Shown: positions 43,419 through 53,861 of the stretch, one piece after another
How the letters are laid out: every line of letters begins with the position of its first letter
Numbering within the stretch: the first letter of the stretch is position 1
Origin: Fuscovulum blasticum DSM 2131
GTDB taxonomy: Bacteria; Pseudomonadota; Alphaproteobacteria; Rhodobacterales; Rhodobacteraceae
Assembly: GCF_003034965.1 (NCBI RefSeq)
Contig: NZ_PZKE01000007.1
Location: 62,001-126,000 of the forward strand
DNA length: 64,000 nt
Direction: 5' to 3'
Position numbers and translations under genes: made by a program
The notes under the pieces: generated by a model
The model's input: the letters and a program-made list of their open reading frames with translations, nothing else
Databases searched by the model: none
What the model was told of the DNA's origin: nothing

Positions 43419-46400
43419 GCGACCGGATGATCTGTATGATGTTATCTACCGCATCCTCCGTGTCGAGGATCTCGAGCAGCTTTCGCCGCAGCATCCGGTC
43501 CTTCATCTTGTTGCCGCGCCATCCCGTCTGGGCCGTGCTTCGGATTGCCTCATCAACCGCCATGGTCGCGGCTTCATCCTGACCGAGATTGTCGTAGAGC
43601 GCCTTGCGCCCCGGCGTGGTTATGGTGGACGGGTATTCGCTGCCGTGCCCCGCCTTTACCGCCCTGACCAATTCCGCGATCTTTTCCAGGTATTCCGCGT
43701 AGGCGATGGCGTCGTCCTTGCGCTTCTTGACGAGGTCGGTCAGCAGCTCCGACATCCGCTCGTAAAACTTCGGGTTCACCGGCGTTTCGTCGATGATCAG
43801 TCTGCGCACGTTGTTCTCGATGGCTTCGGCCACGTTCTCCCGCTTATTCTTCAGGGAGCTCGGCAACTCTCCCTCGACTGCAGCTCCCTTGCTCGCCACC
43901 AGATCGATCAGGCTGATGTCGTCCAGATGCGAAATCACCTCGGATTCGTCGGCCTTGATGTAGGTGTCGATCAGGTGCCGCATCGCAGGCTCAAACTGCT
44001 TCATGTCAACTGCATCGCCGCTGTGTAGGCGCACCGCATCGCGGATCGAAATCGCCCGTTCCACCTCGTTGCGGTACTGCGCCAGTTGCAGGTCATTGAC
44101 CCCCGAGGCTGCAGGATCATCCGCCACCGACGCAAAGGCACGGGCATAAGCCCCGGCCAGCTTGTAGAGAGCCTGACGCCGCCGTGCCTTTTCATCGGCC
44201 TGCGGATCGGTCTCCCACCCTCCGGGACTGGAGAAATAGGCCAGCACCTGGTCGTCGCCCTTGGGCTGTTCCACAGGGTCCAGCAGCCCGAACCACGCAT
44301 CGCGCGCGGTCATCAGGGCCTCGCCCGCCTTTTCAGCCCGCGAGGAAATCAGCCCTTCGACATCGGCCGCATCGAAAGCGTCGAAGGCGCCAGACGTGTA
44401 GTCTTCGACGGCCGTCTCGATGTTCTTGAACAGGTCCTTGTAGTCGACGACATAGCCGTAATCCTTGTCGTCGCCGTCCAGGCGGTTCACCCTGCAGATT
44501 GCCTGGAACAGCCCGTGGTCGCGCATCTGCTTGTCGATGTAGATGTAGGTCGCCGTCGGCGCATCGAAGCCGGTCAGCAGGCGACTGACAACGATCAGGA
44601 GCTTCATCTGCGCCGGTTCCTTCCGGAACTTCCGCAGCGCTTCGGCCTCGTAGGCCTCTTCATCCGTGCCCAGATCGGTCATCAGCCGGTCATAGACGCG
44701 ATAAACGAACTGTTTTTCGGTCTCGCCCATACCGGCCTCTTCCCCTGTCAGTTCCGAGGCGTTGCGCGTATAGGACGTGACGATGGCGCATTTCTGGGCC
44801 AAGTCCGAGCCGGAATTGCGGAAGATCTCGAACAGCCTGCACGCCTCGGGGATCGATCCCGCCACCAGCATGGCGTTGCCGCGGCCCGCCTTCAGGCGCG
44901 GCTTCAGCTCCATGTCCATGATGATGTCGTTGGCGATCTGTTCCAGGCGATCCTTTGAGGACAGCACGCGCTGCAGCGTGCCCCAGCGCTGTTTCAGGGT
45001 TGCCTTGGCTACAGGGGTCAGGCCCTTGGTCCTGGCCTCAAACCATTCGTCAATCATCTTGGGTGAGGCCACGCGCTGGTCGATGTCGCGCGCCTCGTAT
45101 CGCAGATCCAGCACGACGCCATCTTCGACCGCCTCGTTGAAGCGATAGGGCGTGCCGATGTAGGGGCCGAACACCTCGAGCGACGTCTGCTTGTCCGACC
45201 TAAGGAGCGGCGTGCCGGTGAATCCGAAGAACACCGCCTCCGGCAGAATCGTCCGCATGGCCCGGGCCAGCTTGCCCGATTGGGTCCGATGCGCCTCGTC
45301 GATGAAGACGAAGAACTCGCCCACCGGTGCGCCGATCTGGCCACGCTGGATGTCGGCGATCATCGCACCCAGCTCATCCTCTTCCTGCCGCCCGAACTTG
45401 TGGACCAGCGAAGAAACTACCCGGTCCTTTGGGTCGGCCAATGCCGCCAACAGATCGGCGCCCGATTTCGCGCGGCGCACCTTGTCGCCGGTGTTGCCGA
45501 AAACCGCCTCGATCTGTTCGTCCAGTTCCTTGCGGTCCGTCACCACCAGGATGCGGGCATCGGGCCGCGCCTCGCGGATCCAGCGGGCCAGCATCACCAT
45601 GATCAGGCTCTTGCCCGAGCCTTGGGTCTGCCAGATGATCCCGCCCTTCTTCGCAACCACGGCCACCTGTGCGGCCTTCACGGCGAAATACTGGTTGGGG
45701 CGGGCGACCTTCTTTTGCCCCGCATCGAAGAGGATGAAATCGTTGATCAGTTCCAGAAACCGCGCGGGCGCCAGCATCTGCGCCACATCGCGGTCGAGCG
45801 GATTGACGATCTTGCTCTCTTCCTTCCACGCCAGCCAATAGGGCTGCGGGGTCTGGATCGCGGCATAGCGCAGGCCCTGCATGTCGTTGCCTGCGAACGT
45901 GATCTGCACCGTGGTGAAGAAATGCCGGATGAACTCGGGGCGTTGGTTGTCCAGCGTCTGGCGGATGCCTTCGCCCAGATCGACGGTGGATTTCTTCAGC
46001 TCCACCACGCCCATAGCGATCCCGTTCACATAGATCACCAGATCGGGGCGCTTGCTGTAGGCCTTGGGGTTCTTCGCCGTGACGGCCACCTCTTCGGCCA
46101 CGCCCAGATCATTGGCGGCAGGGTTGTCCCAATCGACAAAGCGCACGGTAACAGGGGCCTCGCCTGGGCCGGGGGTGACCTGCACGCCATAGCGCAGCAT
46201 GTCATAGGTGGCGCGGTTCGCCTCATACAGCTTCAGCCCGTCCATCCGGGCGGCGCGTTGCAATTCGGCAATGGCCTTGGTTGCAACCTCGGGGTCATGG
46301 CCACGGGCGAGCAGCCAGGGGCGCAACAGGGAGGGTTCGATATTGGCGTTGGCTTGTCCGGTTTTTTCGGGGCGCTTGTGCCAGTCGCCAAGGTAACGCC

Positions 46401-46491
46401 AGCCGAGGCCGCCGACCTTGCCAGAGGTATCGCCGCACAGCTGCGCGATCATGCGGTTCTGTGTGGCGCGTTCCGGATCGCCGATGGCCAT
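43405..46491 (-). CDS. hsdR: Type I restriction endonuclease subunit R
   Basis: A 1028-residue motor-nuclease. The N-terminal nuclease motif is DLVIYVNGIAMGVVELKKS (D, ExK). The translocase has Walker A WQTQGSGKSLIMVMLARW, Walker B FFVFIDEAHRTQSGKLAR, FFGFTGTPLL and the SF2 motif VVSRLLTGFDAPT. The C-terminal helical part contacts HsdM/HsdS. Third gene of hsdM-hsdS-hsdR, 35 bp after hsdS. Full length and intact. Confidence 0.96.
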   Translation of the reverse strand: MAIGDPERATQNRMIAQLCGDTSGKVGGLGWRYLGDWHKRPEKTGQANANIEPSLLRPWLLARGHDPEVATKAIAELQRAARMDGLKLYEANRATYDMLRYGVQVTPGPGEAPVTVRFVDWDNPAANDLGVAEEVAVTAKNPKAYSKRPDLVIYVNGIAMGVVELKKSTVDLGEGIRQTLDNQRPEFIRHFFTTVQITFAGNDMQGLRYAAIQTPQPYWLAWKEESKIVNPLDRDVAQMLAPARFLELINDFILFDAGQKKVARPNQYFAVKAAQVAVVAKKGGIIWQTQGSGKSLIMVMLARWIREARPDARILVVTDRKELDEQIEAVFGNTGDKVRRAKSGADLLAALADPKDRVVSSLVHKFGRQEEDELGAMIADIQRGQIGAPVGEFFVFIDEAHRTQSGKLARAMRTILPEAVFFGFTGTPLLRSDKQTSLEVFGPYIGTPYRFNEAVEDGVVLDLRYEARDIDQRVASPKMIDEWFEARTKGLTPVAKATLKQRWGTLQRVLSSKDRLEQIANDIIMDMELKPRLKAGRGNAMLVAGSIPEACRLFEIFRNSGSDLAQKCAIVTSYTRNASELTGEEAGMGETEKQFVYRVYDRLMTDLGTDEEAYEAEALRKFRKEPAQMKLLIVVSRLLTGFDAPTATYIYIDKQMRDHGLFQAICRVNRLDGDDKDYGYVVDYKDLFKNIETAVEDYTSGAFDAFDAADVEGLISSRAEKAGEALMTARDAWFGLLDPVEQPKGDDQVLAYFSSPGGWETDPQADEKARRRQALYKLAGAYARAFASVADDPAASGVNDLQLAQYRNEVERAISIRDAVRLHSGDAVDMKQFEPAMRHLIDTYIKADESEVISHLDDISLIDLVASKGAAVEGELPSSLKNKRENVAEAIENNVRRLIIDETPVNPKFYERMSELLTDLVKKRKDDAIAYAEYLEKIAELVRAVKAGHGSEYPSTITTPGRKALYDNLGQDEAATMAVDEAIRSTAQTGWRGNKMKDRMLRRKLLEILDTEDAVDNIIQIIRSHDEY

Positions 46492-46526
46492 GGAAATACC
46501 CCCCCCTTAAAATACTGTTACCTGAG

Positions 46527-47768
46527 TCAGACCAGCCTGACCCGCCCTGTCAAAAGATTCTGCATCATCCCCTCCTTCACCGCCCGCGCCTTGGCGAGGC
46601 GGGACTCGAGGGTCTGGATTTCGGCGTCCATGTCGGAGAGGACGGCGGCGATAGCTTCTTGTTCTTTCTTGGTTTCAGGAACCCGAACCGTGTAGCCGGT
46701 TAACTGCGTCTTGCCGATTTCGAGGAAGGTGCTGCCAGAGCACAATTCGATGAACCCCTTTTTCTGGCTCATCAGCAAGTAATAGAGGAAATCCCGGTCG
46801 GCGCGATCCTTGGGAATGAAGTTCTTGAAGCCCTGATTAGTAGTCAGGGGGATCGCCGAAATGACGCATTCCCCAATCGTGGCGCGGGAAGTCATCACGA
46901 TGGTGCCCTCTGGCAGCAGTTCGGCTGAGGACTGGCGCAAACCTGCACGGCTGATGGTTCGGGTCGTGCCGCTCAGAAACTTTCGTCCATCCAAGGCCGT
47001 GATGTCTGTCGGGGTGACCCACGCAATGTCACCATCCCACAAAGTCGCGTCTGACGTGCTCGGGGTTCCTCCCGATCGAATGTCGGCAAGTTCTGATAAG
47101 GTGGCCGCCTCCCACTCCCCCGAGAACCCCGGGAGGCGGCGGCGGGCGGTGAGGAGGTCTTGCATCGCGCCCTGCTTGATCAGGCGCTTTTTGGCGATCA
47201 CCCGCTCCAACCCCGCCACCACCCCATCCGCATCCGACAACGCAGCGGCGATGGCCTGTTGTTCGTTGGGGTCGTTGGGACATAGAAAGACATAAGAAGC
47301 GATTTCCTTCTGAGACAGAGTTGGCAGTGCGCCGCCAACCGCTGTGGAAGCCAATTGGTTCTGAAAATTCTCAGAAGCTGCAACGTAGCCCAAGAAGGTT
47401 TCGTTGATACGGCGCTTTTTTAGCACAACAAGCTGCGGGTTCAGTGTGGCAGGCTCGGTAAGGTTTTTGACGAGGGCCGTCTTTCCAACAGTTGAACCGG
47501 TCTTAACGATTAAAATGTCGCCATTCTCAATCTTTATTTCCGGTGACTCCTCCCACTTCTCCCATGAAATGAAAGTGCATTTCTCTAGGATGAGTGTGCT
47601 TCTTTGGATGTTTGAAGGGCTTAACGAAATTGCGCCTTGACCCTCTGGGACAATATCTTCAACCGTGTAACCTCGAAAGCCAATCCGACCGAAGATGGTG
47701 CAAACGTCGCCGATATGACGACATGACCAGCCCCTTGGAAGCGGCGGCGGCGTGCTTACTTCAACCAT
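46527..47768 (-). CDS. hsdS: Type I restriction-modification specificity subunit S
   Basis: A 413-residue protein with two target-recognition domains, each followed by a conserved helix: PNDPNEQQAIAAALSDADGVVAGLERVIAKKRLIKQGAMQDLL (~190-235) and TKKEQEAIAAVLSDMDAEIQTLESRLAKARAVKEGMMQNLLTG at the C-terminus. It sets the bipartite DNA site. Start ATG 47768 lies 13 nt inside hsdM after a GGCGGG stretch; a longer start would be Arg/Gly-rich junk from the hsdM overlap. Confidence 0.94.
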   Translation of the reverse strand: MVEVSTPPPLPRGWSCRHIGDVCTIFGRIGFRGYTVEDIVPEGQGAISLSPSNIQRSTLILEKCTFISWEKWEESPEIKIENGDILIVKTGSTVGKTALVKNLTEPATLNPQLVVLKKRRINETFLGYVAASENFQNQLASTAVGGALPTLSQKEIASYVFLCPNDPNEQQAIAAALSDADGVVAGLERVIAKKRLIKQGAMQDLLTARRRLPGFSGEWEAATLSELADIRSGGTPSTSDATLWDGDIAWVTPTDITALDGRKFLSGTTRTISRAGLRQSSAELLPEGTIVMTSRATIGECVISAIPLTTNQGFKNFIPKDRADRDFLYYLLMSQKKGFIELCSGSTFLEIGKTQLTGYTVRVPETKKEQEAIAAVLSDMDAEIQTLESRLAKARAVKEGMMQNLLTGRVRLV

Positions 47769-50203
47769 CCCGCCACCCCCATCGCCGCCAGATGCCCGGC
47801 CACCCGCGCCTCCAGCCCTGCCAGATCCTGCATGATCTGCGGCAGGGTCTGGCCATAGCGTTCGGTCAACACCCGCACGCGGGCGGTGAGCGTCTCCGTC
47901 CGCGCCTCGACCTCGGCCCCGATGGCGGCGGTGATGTCGGCCAGCCATTTGTCCTGCACCACAAGGTTCTGGATCTCGCCCATGGTCAGGGTGGGGTATT
48001 TCTTCAGCACGGCCTCGGTCAGACGGGCCTCGGCCTCTTTCGCCGCGCGTTTCGCCTCGGCCTCATCTTCGAACCGCCGGGCCGCCTGTTTCAGCAGGGC
48101 CTTCTCATCCGGCTCCAGGCCCCTGTCCTTCAGCCGCGCCTTCACCCCGCCCGCCGTCAGCTTGGCCCCATCGGCCATCAGTTCCTCGAACAGCCCGCCC
48201 TCGGCCCCGTGTTCCTCGGCCAGCTCCTCGATCTCGCGCCCCAGCTCCTCGGCCCGGGCCGTGGCCTGATCCAGTTCGGCCTTCAGGTCCGCGAAGAAGC
48301 GCGCCGTGATTAGGGCGGGTGGGATCACGTCGGCCACAAGGCGGACCTTGTTCACCGTCAGGTCGCCCTCTTCCAGCCATTTCACCTTGCCGTCGTCGCT
48401 GGTTTCCTTGCGCGCCTCGCGCAGATCACGCGCCACCAGCCAGCCGCCGCCCGCGATGATGAACACATCGTCCTGCATGGTGGCGGCCCAATAGGACATA
48501 AGCCGCTGATAGGCCTCATACTTGTCGACGAGGGGGGTCGCGTCGAAACGGATCAGCATGTCCTCGGCTATGGTGTGGATCAGGTCGCGCGGGTGGTCGC
48601 CCTGTCTGATGCCCATCAGGAGGGGGGTGTTGGCGGTGATCCAGCCGTCCAGGATGGCCGCGACCTGCGCGCGGAAGGCCGCAAAATCAGAATGGTTGCG
48701 GATGGTCGCGCGGACCTGGTCGGGTGCGACCAGCGGATCGGCATAGCCCGGGCGCAGGTTCGGCCCGAACAGCGTGGCGCGCAGCGTGGGCATGACGGCC
48801 CAGAACTCGCCCAAGGCGTCGATGTCCCGCTCCGGCACGCCGCCGTGGAGGTGGGCGGTGATGTCCTGAAGATCCTCAGGGTCGGACCCGTCGATGTAGC
48901 GGGGGATGTTCAGATTGAAGTCGTTGCGCCCGATTTCGTCGAAGGGGACGAGGCGGGAATAGCCGGGGATCAGCTGCTCGCGCGTGAAGGCGTCGATGAT
49001 CTTGTGGATGTCGCGCTCGCGCAAGCGGTTCTTGGGGCCGTCCTTGATAAAGCCCCTGGACGCGTCGATCATGAAAACGGGTCGGTTGGCGGTGGCCTGC
49101 GCCTTGTCGAGCACGATGATAGAGGCGGGGATGCCAGTGCCGTAGAACAGGTTGGCGGGCAGGCCGATGACGCCCTTGATGTAGCCGCGTTTCAGGATCT
49201 TCTCGCGCAGCTTCGCCTCGGCATTGCCGCGGAACAGGACGCCGTGCGGCAGGATGACCGCGCCCGAGCCTGTGGCCTTCATCGAGGCGAGGATGTGCAG
49301 CAGGAAGGCGAAATCGCCGTTCTTGGCGGGCGGCTCGCCATCGTCGAAGCGGCCGTATTTCGTCTCGGCCGTCAGCCCCGCAGCCCAGGCCTTGGCCGAG
49401 AAGGGCGGGTTGGCGACGACGAAATCGAAGGTCTGGAGGCTGTGGGCGTCGGCCAGGAAGTGCGGTTCGGCGATGACATCGCCCTGCGCGATCTCGGCCG
49501 TGGCGCGGTTGTGCATGATCATGTTCATGCGCGCGAGGCCACGGGTGGCGATGTCCATCTCCTGGCCGAAGACGGTGATCGGCACGCGGGCGGTCTCGGC
49601 GGCCTTCAGCAGCAGCGAGCCCGAGCCGCAGGTCGGGTCATAGACCGTCTGTTTCGGGCTGGTCGCGCGGCTGACGCCCGCCACGGCGGCGACTACACGC
49701 GAGACCTCGGCCGGGGTATAGAACTGTCCCTTGGATTTGCCCGCCTCTGTCGCGAAGTTGCGCATCAGGTATTCGTAGGCGTCGCCGAGGATGTCGTCGC
49801 CGTCGGCCCTGTTCTTCGAGAAGTTCAACTCTTCTCTGCTGAAGATGTTAATCAGCGCGGTCAGCGTGTTGATCATCTTCTGGCCGCGTCCGAACTTCTC
49901 GGCATCGTTGAAGAAGGCCCGGTCGATCACGCCACTGAGGTCGTTCTCCTCGGCGATGCGGGCGATGATCGTGTCCATCCCCTCGCCGATGTTCTTGGAC
50001 CCGCGCAGGGTCTTCATGTCGGCAAAGGACGCGCCGGGCGGCACCTCGATCAGCGCGTCGGGCTGGCCAGCACGGTCGGACACGTATTTCACGAAGAGGA
50101 GGGTGAGGATGTAATCCTTGTAGAGCGAGGCATCCATGCCGCCGCGGAGCTGATCGCAGCTCTGCCAAAGAGATCGGTAGATGTCGCTCTTCTTGATGGC
50201 CAT
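47756..50203 (-). CDS. hsdM: Type I restriction-modification methyltransferase subunit M
   Basis: An 815-residue N6-adenine methyltransferase. The N-terminal helical HsdM_N region begins IYRSLWQSCDQLRGGMDASLYKDYILTLL; GQFYTPAEVSRVVAAVA, YDPTCGSGSLLL (SAM loop) and FDFVVANPPFSAKAW (NPPF) form the catalytic core. The C-terminal ~250 residues are a long coiled-coil-like extension (AEELGREIEELAEEHG), longer than classical HsdM. Start ATG 50203 follows GGGAG and is the normal family start. First gene of the operon. Confidence 0.95.
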   Translation of the reverse strand: MAIKKSDIYRSLWQSCDQLRGGMDASLYKDYILTLLFVKYVSDRAGQPDALIEVPPGASFADMKTLRGSKNIGEGMDTIIARIAEENDLSGVIDRAFFNDAEKFGRGQKMINTLTALINIFSREELNFSKNRADGDDILGDAYEYLMRNFATEAGKSKGQFYTPAEVSRVVAAVAGVSRATSPKQTVYDPTCGSGSLLLKAAETARVPITVFGQEMDIATRGLARMNMIMHNRATAEIAQGDVIAEPHFLADAHSLQTFDFVVANPPFSAKAWAAGLTAETKYGRFDDGEPPAKNGDFAFLLHILASMKATGSGAVILPHGVLFRGNAEAKLREKILKRGYIKGVIGLPANLFYGTGIPASIIVLDKAQATANRPVFMIDASRGFIKDGPKNRLRERDIHKIIDAFTREQLIPGYSRLVPFDEIGRNDFNLNIPRYIDGSDPEDLQDITAHLHGGVPERDIDALGEFWAVMPTLRATLFGPNLRPGYADPLVAPDQVRATIRNHSDFAAFRAQVAAILDGWITANTPLLMGIRQGDHPRDLIHTIAEDMLIRFDATPLVDKYEAYQRLMSYWAATMQDDVFIIAGGGWLVARDLREARKETSDDGKVKWLEEGDLTVNKVRLVADVIPPALITARFFADLKAELDQATARAEELGREIEELAEEHGAEGGLFEELMADGAKLTAGGVKARLKDRGLEPDEKALLKQAARRFEDEAEAKRAAKEAEARLTEAVLKKYPTLTMGEIQNLVVQDKWLADITAAIGAEVEARTETLTARVRVLTERYGQTLPQIMQDLAGLEARVAGHLAAMGVAGWLK

Positions 50204-50521
50204 GGATGGCTCCCGCTCGAATTCCCGCAAGTTTCCAGATTGATACGGGCTCAAGGGCAGGATTGACAGACCGCAAAACCATCGCTTCTGCATGATCCGC
50301 ACAGATACGGTGCGTAAGCTTTGGGCGGAGTCGGGGAGCGGGTCTACGCATCCACGACACGGCCGCCCCGTTACAACTCCAATTCCGAGGATTCAGTCGG
50401 TGGCATTGGCCAAAGACTGAGGAAATCTCCAAACTGAGATAAATTCGGATGTCGTTTGAGATAACCCACCATGTCGCAGAAGGAATAAAGTCATTTAATA
50501 TCAATGTCATGAGAATCCGGC
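50204..50521. promoter_or_regulatory. Right-end non-coding region (hsd promoter, TnsB sites)
   Basis: No gene seen. It must carry the hsdMSR promoter (minus strand) and includes the right subterminal repeat at 50435. The last 60 bp are A+T-rich (AATAAAGTCATTTAATATCAATGTCATG), as is common near transposon ends. Confidence 0.5.
50435..50464 (-). repeat. Right subterminal repeat (probable TnsB site)
   Basis: Reverse complement reads TTATCTCAAACGACAT then CCGAATTTATCTCA; 28 of 30 positions equal 15189-15218. It lies 84 bp from the right tip, against 40 bp on the left, so the ends are not symmetric, as in Tn7. Confidence 0.8.
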
Positions 50522-50548
50522 TGCGATACTTACCCGTGTCGCCTGACA
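50522..50548 (-). repeat. Right terminal inverted repeat (27 bp)
   Basis: Reverse complement of 15149-15175 at all 27 positions; ends CCTGACA, followed by the target duplication. Confidence 0.95.
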
Positions 50549-50553
50549 GTGAA
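50549..50553. repeat. Target-site duplication, right copy (GTGAA)
   Basis: Identical to 15144-15148, directly outside the right tip. Confidence 0.92.
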
Positions 50554-50730
50554 GCCTGCATCCTCGGCCCCGAAAAGACAGGCGCCGTCATAGACGGGCA
50601 GGCTGTCCAGCGGGGCAAAGCCGGGCAAGTCCGGGCAGGATTGGGCGGTGGCCGAACTTGCCAGGACAAGGCAGGAAAAGCTGCTGATCACGGCGCCGAT
50701 CAGGGCTTGTTTCCAATGGCGCAAAGACAT
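50549..50730 (-). pseudogene. OmpA-family protein, 5' part, cut off by the Tn7-like element
   Basis: Codes for the first 60 residues: MSLRHWKQALIGAVISSFSC with a Sec signal peptide (cleavage after ATAQ, ~30) and the mature start SCPDLPGFAPLDSLPVYDGA. It runs into the transposon after AGFT. Its continuation is at 15143-14312; frame and codon phase fit exactly with one copy of GTGAA removed. Read past the end it would add only a few transposon codons (VRRHG...). Confidence 0.9.
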
Positions 50731-50879
50731 GTCGAACCTTTCACAATGCGCTTGGCAAGCAACGCCAAAGCAGAACCCCCCTATCCTTAGGGCAAATGAC
50801 CCGTTCGCGCATCTTGAATTCCTGCACGCAAGCCGCCCCCCTGAGAGGTGTGAACGACAGCTTGGCGACCGTCGCCCGT

Positions 50880-51140
50880 TTATGCAGGATAGGCTGCCCC
50901 CCAGACCCTTGCCGCCTCCTGCGCCAGGATCTTTTGTTCGGCACGGGCCAATCGGTCGCGCGCGGCCTGGGGGCAGCCGGTTTCCTTCAGCGCCCTTTTC
51001 CACAGGCGAAGGACCGAGGCCGCGCTCCACGGAAGAGCGGCCCCGGCCAGCCATCGCCGCAGATCAGGGGGCAGGCGATCATAGGCTGCCATGGGATCGA
51101 CGTTCCGCCATCGCGCGCGCGGAGAGGTGAGGTTGGTCAT
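50880..51140 (-). CDS. DUF6525 family protein
   Basis: An 86-residue basic protein ([31 protein letters not shown]...) with [18 protein letters not shown], a small family of Rhodobacterales without known function. Its ATG overlaps the stop of the CobW-type GTPase (ATGA), so both are one operon and it is probably made in zinc shortage too. No membrane segment or metal motif visible. Confidence 0.8.
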   Translation of the reverse strand: MTNLTSPRARWRNVDPMAAYDRLPPDLRRWLAGAALPWSAASVLRLWKRALKETGCPQAARDRLARAEQKILAQEAARVWGAAYPA

Positions 51141-52339
51141 GCCGCGGTGCGCCGCCAGTTGGGGAACGGGTCGGGCAGGGTGGCCCAGGCGGCGGGGGTG
51201 AAATCGGCGGCCTGCACCAATGCGGCGTTCAGGCGGGCGCAGATCGCGTCGCGGTCCATGCCGGCGCCGATGAACACGATTTCCTGCCGCCGGTCGCCCC
51301 AGGGTTCGGCCCAGTGGCGGGCGATTTCGGCCTGCGCCTCGGGGTGGGTGGGCAGGCGGTCGGGCGGGACGCTGGCCCACCAGCGGCCCAGCGGCGACAC
51401 GGTGGACAGGGCGCCGGCCAGCGAAAACTCGGCCACCCAGTCGGGGCGGGTGGCGATCCAGAAATGCCCCTTGGCGCGGATCACGCCAGGCAGGTCACCG
51501 TTCAGCGCGGCATGGATGCGGGCGGGGTGGAACGGCGCGCGGGCGTGGTAGACGAAGGAGGAGATGCCGTATTCCTCGGTCTCGGGGGTGTGGTTGGCGA
51601 AACCGTACAACTCCTTTGCCCACATCGGGTGCAGGTGGGCGGCGTCGAAATCGAAGAGGCCGGTGTCGAAGATCGCCTCGGGGGCAACCTGCGAACGGTC
51701 GGTCTCGATCACGCGGGCGTCGGGGTTCAGCGCGCGCAGGATCTTGCGCGCGGCGTCCACCCGGGCGGGGCCGGCGTCGGTGACCTTGTTCAGCACGATC
51801 ACATCGGCGAATTCGATCTGTTCGGTCAGCAGGGTGACAAGGCTGCGTTCGTCGCCTTCGCCCGCGGTTTCGCCGCGGTCGGCCAGGAAATCGTGGCTGG
51901 AGAAATCGCGCAGCAGGTTCACCGAGTCGACCACGGTGACCATGCAATCCAGCCGCGCGAGGTCTGACAGGCTGCGGCCCTGATCATCGCGGAAATCGAA
52001 GGTGGCGGCGACGGGCAGGGGTTCGGCGATGCCGGTGGATTCGATCAGCAGGTAATCGAAACGCCCCTCGGCGGCCAGGCGGCGGACCTCGGTCAGCAGG
52101 TCGTCGCGCAGGGTGCAGCAGATGCAGCCGTTGGTCATCTCGACCAGCTTTTCCTGCGACCGGCTGAGTTCGGCACCTTCGCGGATCAGGTCGGCGTCGA
52201 TGTTCACCTCGGACATGTCGTTGACGATGACGGCCACGCGGCGGCCCTGACGGTTGTTCAGGACATGGTTCAGCAGCGTGGTCTTGCCGGCCCCCAGGAA
52301 GCCGGACAGCACGGTGACGGGAAGGCGGGTGTCGGGCAT
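51137..52339 (-). CDS. zigA: CobW/COG0523 zinc metallochaperone GTPase (ZigA/YciC-like)
   Basis: A 400-residue P-loop GTPase: [20 protein letters not shown] (Walker A), [16 protein letters not shown] with the CxCC metal site, [26 protein letters not shown] (NKxD), and a C-terminal CobW domain ([21 protein letters not shown]). A perfect Zur-type palindrome stands 15 bp upstream of the start, so it belongs to the Zur-controlled COG0523 group that supports zinc enzymes during zinc limitation. Followed by the overlapping DUF6525 gene. Confidence 0.9.
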   Translation of the reverse strand: MPDTRLPVTVLSGFLGAGKTTLLNHVLNNRQGRRVAVIVNDMSEVNIDADLIREGAELSRSQEKLVEMTNGCICCTLRDDLLTEVRRLAAEGRFDYLLIESTGIAEPLPVAATFDFRDDQGRSLSDLARLDCMVTVVDSVNLLRDFSSHDFLADRGETAGEGDERSLVTLLTEQIEFADVIVLNKVTDAGPARVDAARKILRALNPDARVIETDRSQVAPEAIFDTGLFDFDAAHLHPMWAKELYGFANHTPETEEYGISSFVYHARAPFHPARIHAALNGDLPGVIRAKGHFWIATRPDWVAEFSLAGALSTVSPLGRWWASVPPDRLPTHPEAQAEIARHWAEPWGDRRQEIVFIGAGMDRDAICARLNAALVQAADFTPAAWATLPDPFPNWRRTAA

Positions 52340-52354
52340 GGGTGGCCTATGCTG

Positions 52355-52377
52355 GATATGTTATACTATAACATATC
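52355..52377. promoter_or_regulatory. Zur box
   Basis: GATATGTTATA, one central C, TATAACATATC: a perfect 23-bp palindrome matching the alphaproteobacterial Zur operator (TGTTATA-N-TATAACA core). It lies directly in front of the CobW-type gene (start 52339). Confidence 0.88.
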
Positions 52378-52465
52378 TGGGGCGCACAGCAGAAGCAAGC
52401 CCACAAGACAGCACCCGCCCTTCCGGTGGGGAAGGACGGGCGCGGTCAGAGTAGGGGGATGGCTC

Positions 52466-53764
52466 TCAGGCCGGAACGGCCTGCGCGCGGGGCGCGGGGC
52501 GGGCCGATTTGCGCTGGTAGCGGGCATAGCCCAGATCCGAGGTGTCGATCTCGGTCGTGCGGCCCGACATCATGTCGGCCAGCACGCGGCCCGACCCGGC
52601 GGCCATGGTCCAGCCCAGCGTGCCGTGGCCGGTGTTGAGGAACAGGTTAGGCACGGTCGAACGGCCCACCAGCGGCGTGCCATCGGGCGTCATCGGGCGC
52701 AGCCCGGTCCAGAAGGTAGCGCGGGACAAATCGCCGCCCTTGCCGAACAGATCTGAGACCGACAGTTCCAGCGTGGCGCGGCGGCGGGCGGGCAGGCTGT
52801 TCGAGAAGCCGGCGATTTCGGCCAGACCGCCGACGCGGATGCGGTCGCCCAGCCGGGTGATGGCGATCTTGTAGGTTTCGTCCATCACGGTGGACACCGG
52901 CGCGTGGGTTTCGTCGGTGATCGGGATGGTCAGCGAATAGCCCTTCATCGGATAGACCGGCAGGCGCATCCCGAAGGGGCGGGCCAGCGCGGGCGAATAG
53001 CTGCCCAGGGCCAGAACGAAGGCATCGGCGGCAATCGGGCCGGCGCTGGTGTCAACGGCGGTGATGCGGTGGCCGTCGCTGTCCAGCCGGCGGATGTCAA
53101 CGCCCCAGCGGAAGGTGACGCCCAGTTCGGCGGCCATGCCGGCCAGCCGGTTGGTGAACAGGAAGCAGTCGCCGGTTTCGTCGCCCGGCAGGCGCAGGCC
53201 GCCGGCGATCTTGTCGCGGTTCGCGGCCAGACCCGGTTCGGCGGCGATGCAGCCGTCGGCATCCAGCACCTCGAACGGCACGCCATCGGCCTTCAGCACC
53301 GCGATGTCCTTCTCGGCCGCGGCCACCTGCTTTTCGCTGCGGAACAGTTGCAGCGTGCCCTTGGTGCGTTCGTCATAGGTGATGCCGGTTTCGGCGCGCA
53401 GTTCGATCAGGCAATCGCGGGAATATTCCGCCAGCCGCACCATGCGCGACTTGTTCACCGCATAGGCGGCCGAGGTGCAGTTGCCCAGCATCCGCAGCAG
53501 CCATTCGATCATGGCCGGGTCGGGGCGCGGCTGGATGACCAGCGGCGCGTGGCGCTGGAACAGCCATTTCAAGGCCTTGAGCGGCACGCCGGGGGCGGCC
53601 CAGGGGCTGGCATAGCCGGGGCTGATCTCGCCCGCATTGGCGAAGGAGGTTTCCAGCGCCGGGCCGGGCTGGCGGTCGATCACCGTCACCTCATGGCCCT
53701 GACGGGCCAGATACCAGGCCGAGGTGATACCGACGACACCGGCACCAAGGACGACGACACGCAT
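52466..53764 (-). CDS. dadA: D-amino acid dehydrogenase small subunit
   Basis: A 432-residue FAD enzyme of the inner membrane face that deaminates D-alanine and other D-amino acids. [20 protein letters not shown] is the FAD motif; [36 protein letters not shown] and the C-terminal [25 protein letters not shown] are characteristic of DadA. Length is normal. An inverted repeat ~100 bp upstream may bind a regulator. No racemase gene (dadX) is adjacent. Confidence 0.95.
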   Translation of the reverse strand: MRVVVLGAGVVGITSAWYLARQGHEVTVIDRQPGPALETSFANAGEISPGYASPWAAPGVPLKALKWLFQRHAPLVIQPRPDPAMIEWLLRMLGNCTSAAYAVNKSRMVRLAEYSRDCLIELRAETGITYDERTKGTLQLFRSEKQVAAAEKDIAVLKADGVPFEVLDADGCIAAEPGLAANRDKIAGGLRLPGDETGDCFLFTNRLAGMAAELGVTFRWGVDIRRLDSDGHRITAVDTSAGPIAADAFVLALGSYSPALARPFGMRLPVYPMKGYSLTIPITDETHAPVSTVMDETYKIAITRLGDRIRVGGLAEIAGFSNSLPARRRATLELSVSDLFGKGGDLSRATFWTGLRPMTPDGTPLVGRSTVPNLFLNTGHGTLGWTMAAGSGRVLADMMSGRTTEIDTSDLGYARYQRKSARPAPRAQAVPA

Positions 53765-53861
53765 GGGAATCTCCTGTCCGCGAAAGATTGGGACAAAATA
53801 TCGCAGGCGCGAGAAATGTTTTGGTGAAGATGTGGCGAGATTCCAGTGAAGTCAGAATGTT

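Noticed and set aside
50204..50302. Longer hsdM start at 50302
   Set aside because: The added 33 residues are not part of HsdM proteins; ATG 50203 has GGGAG upstream and the normal N-terminus.
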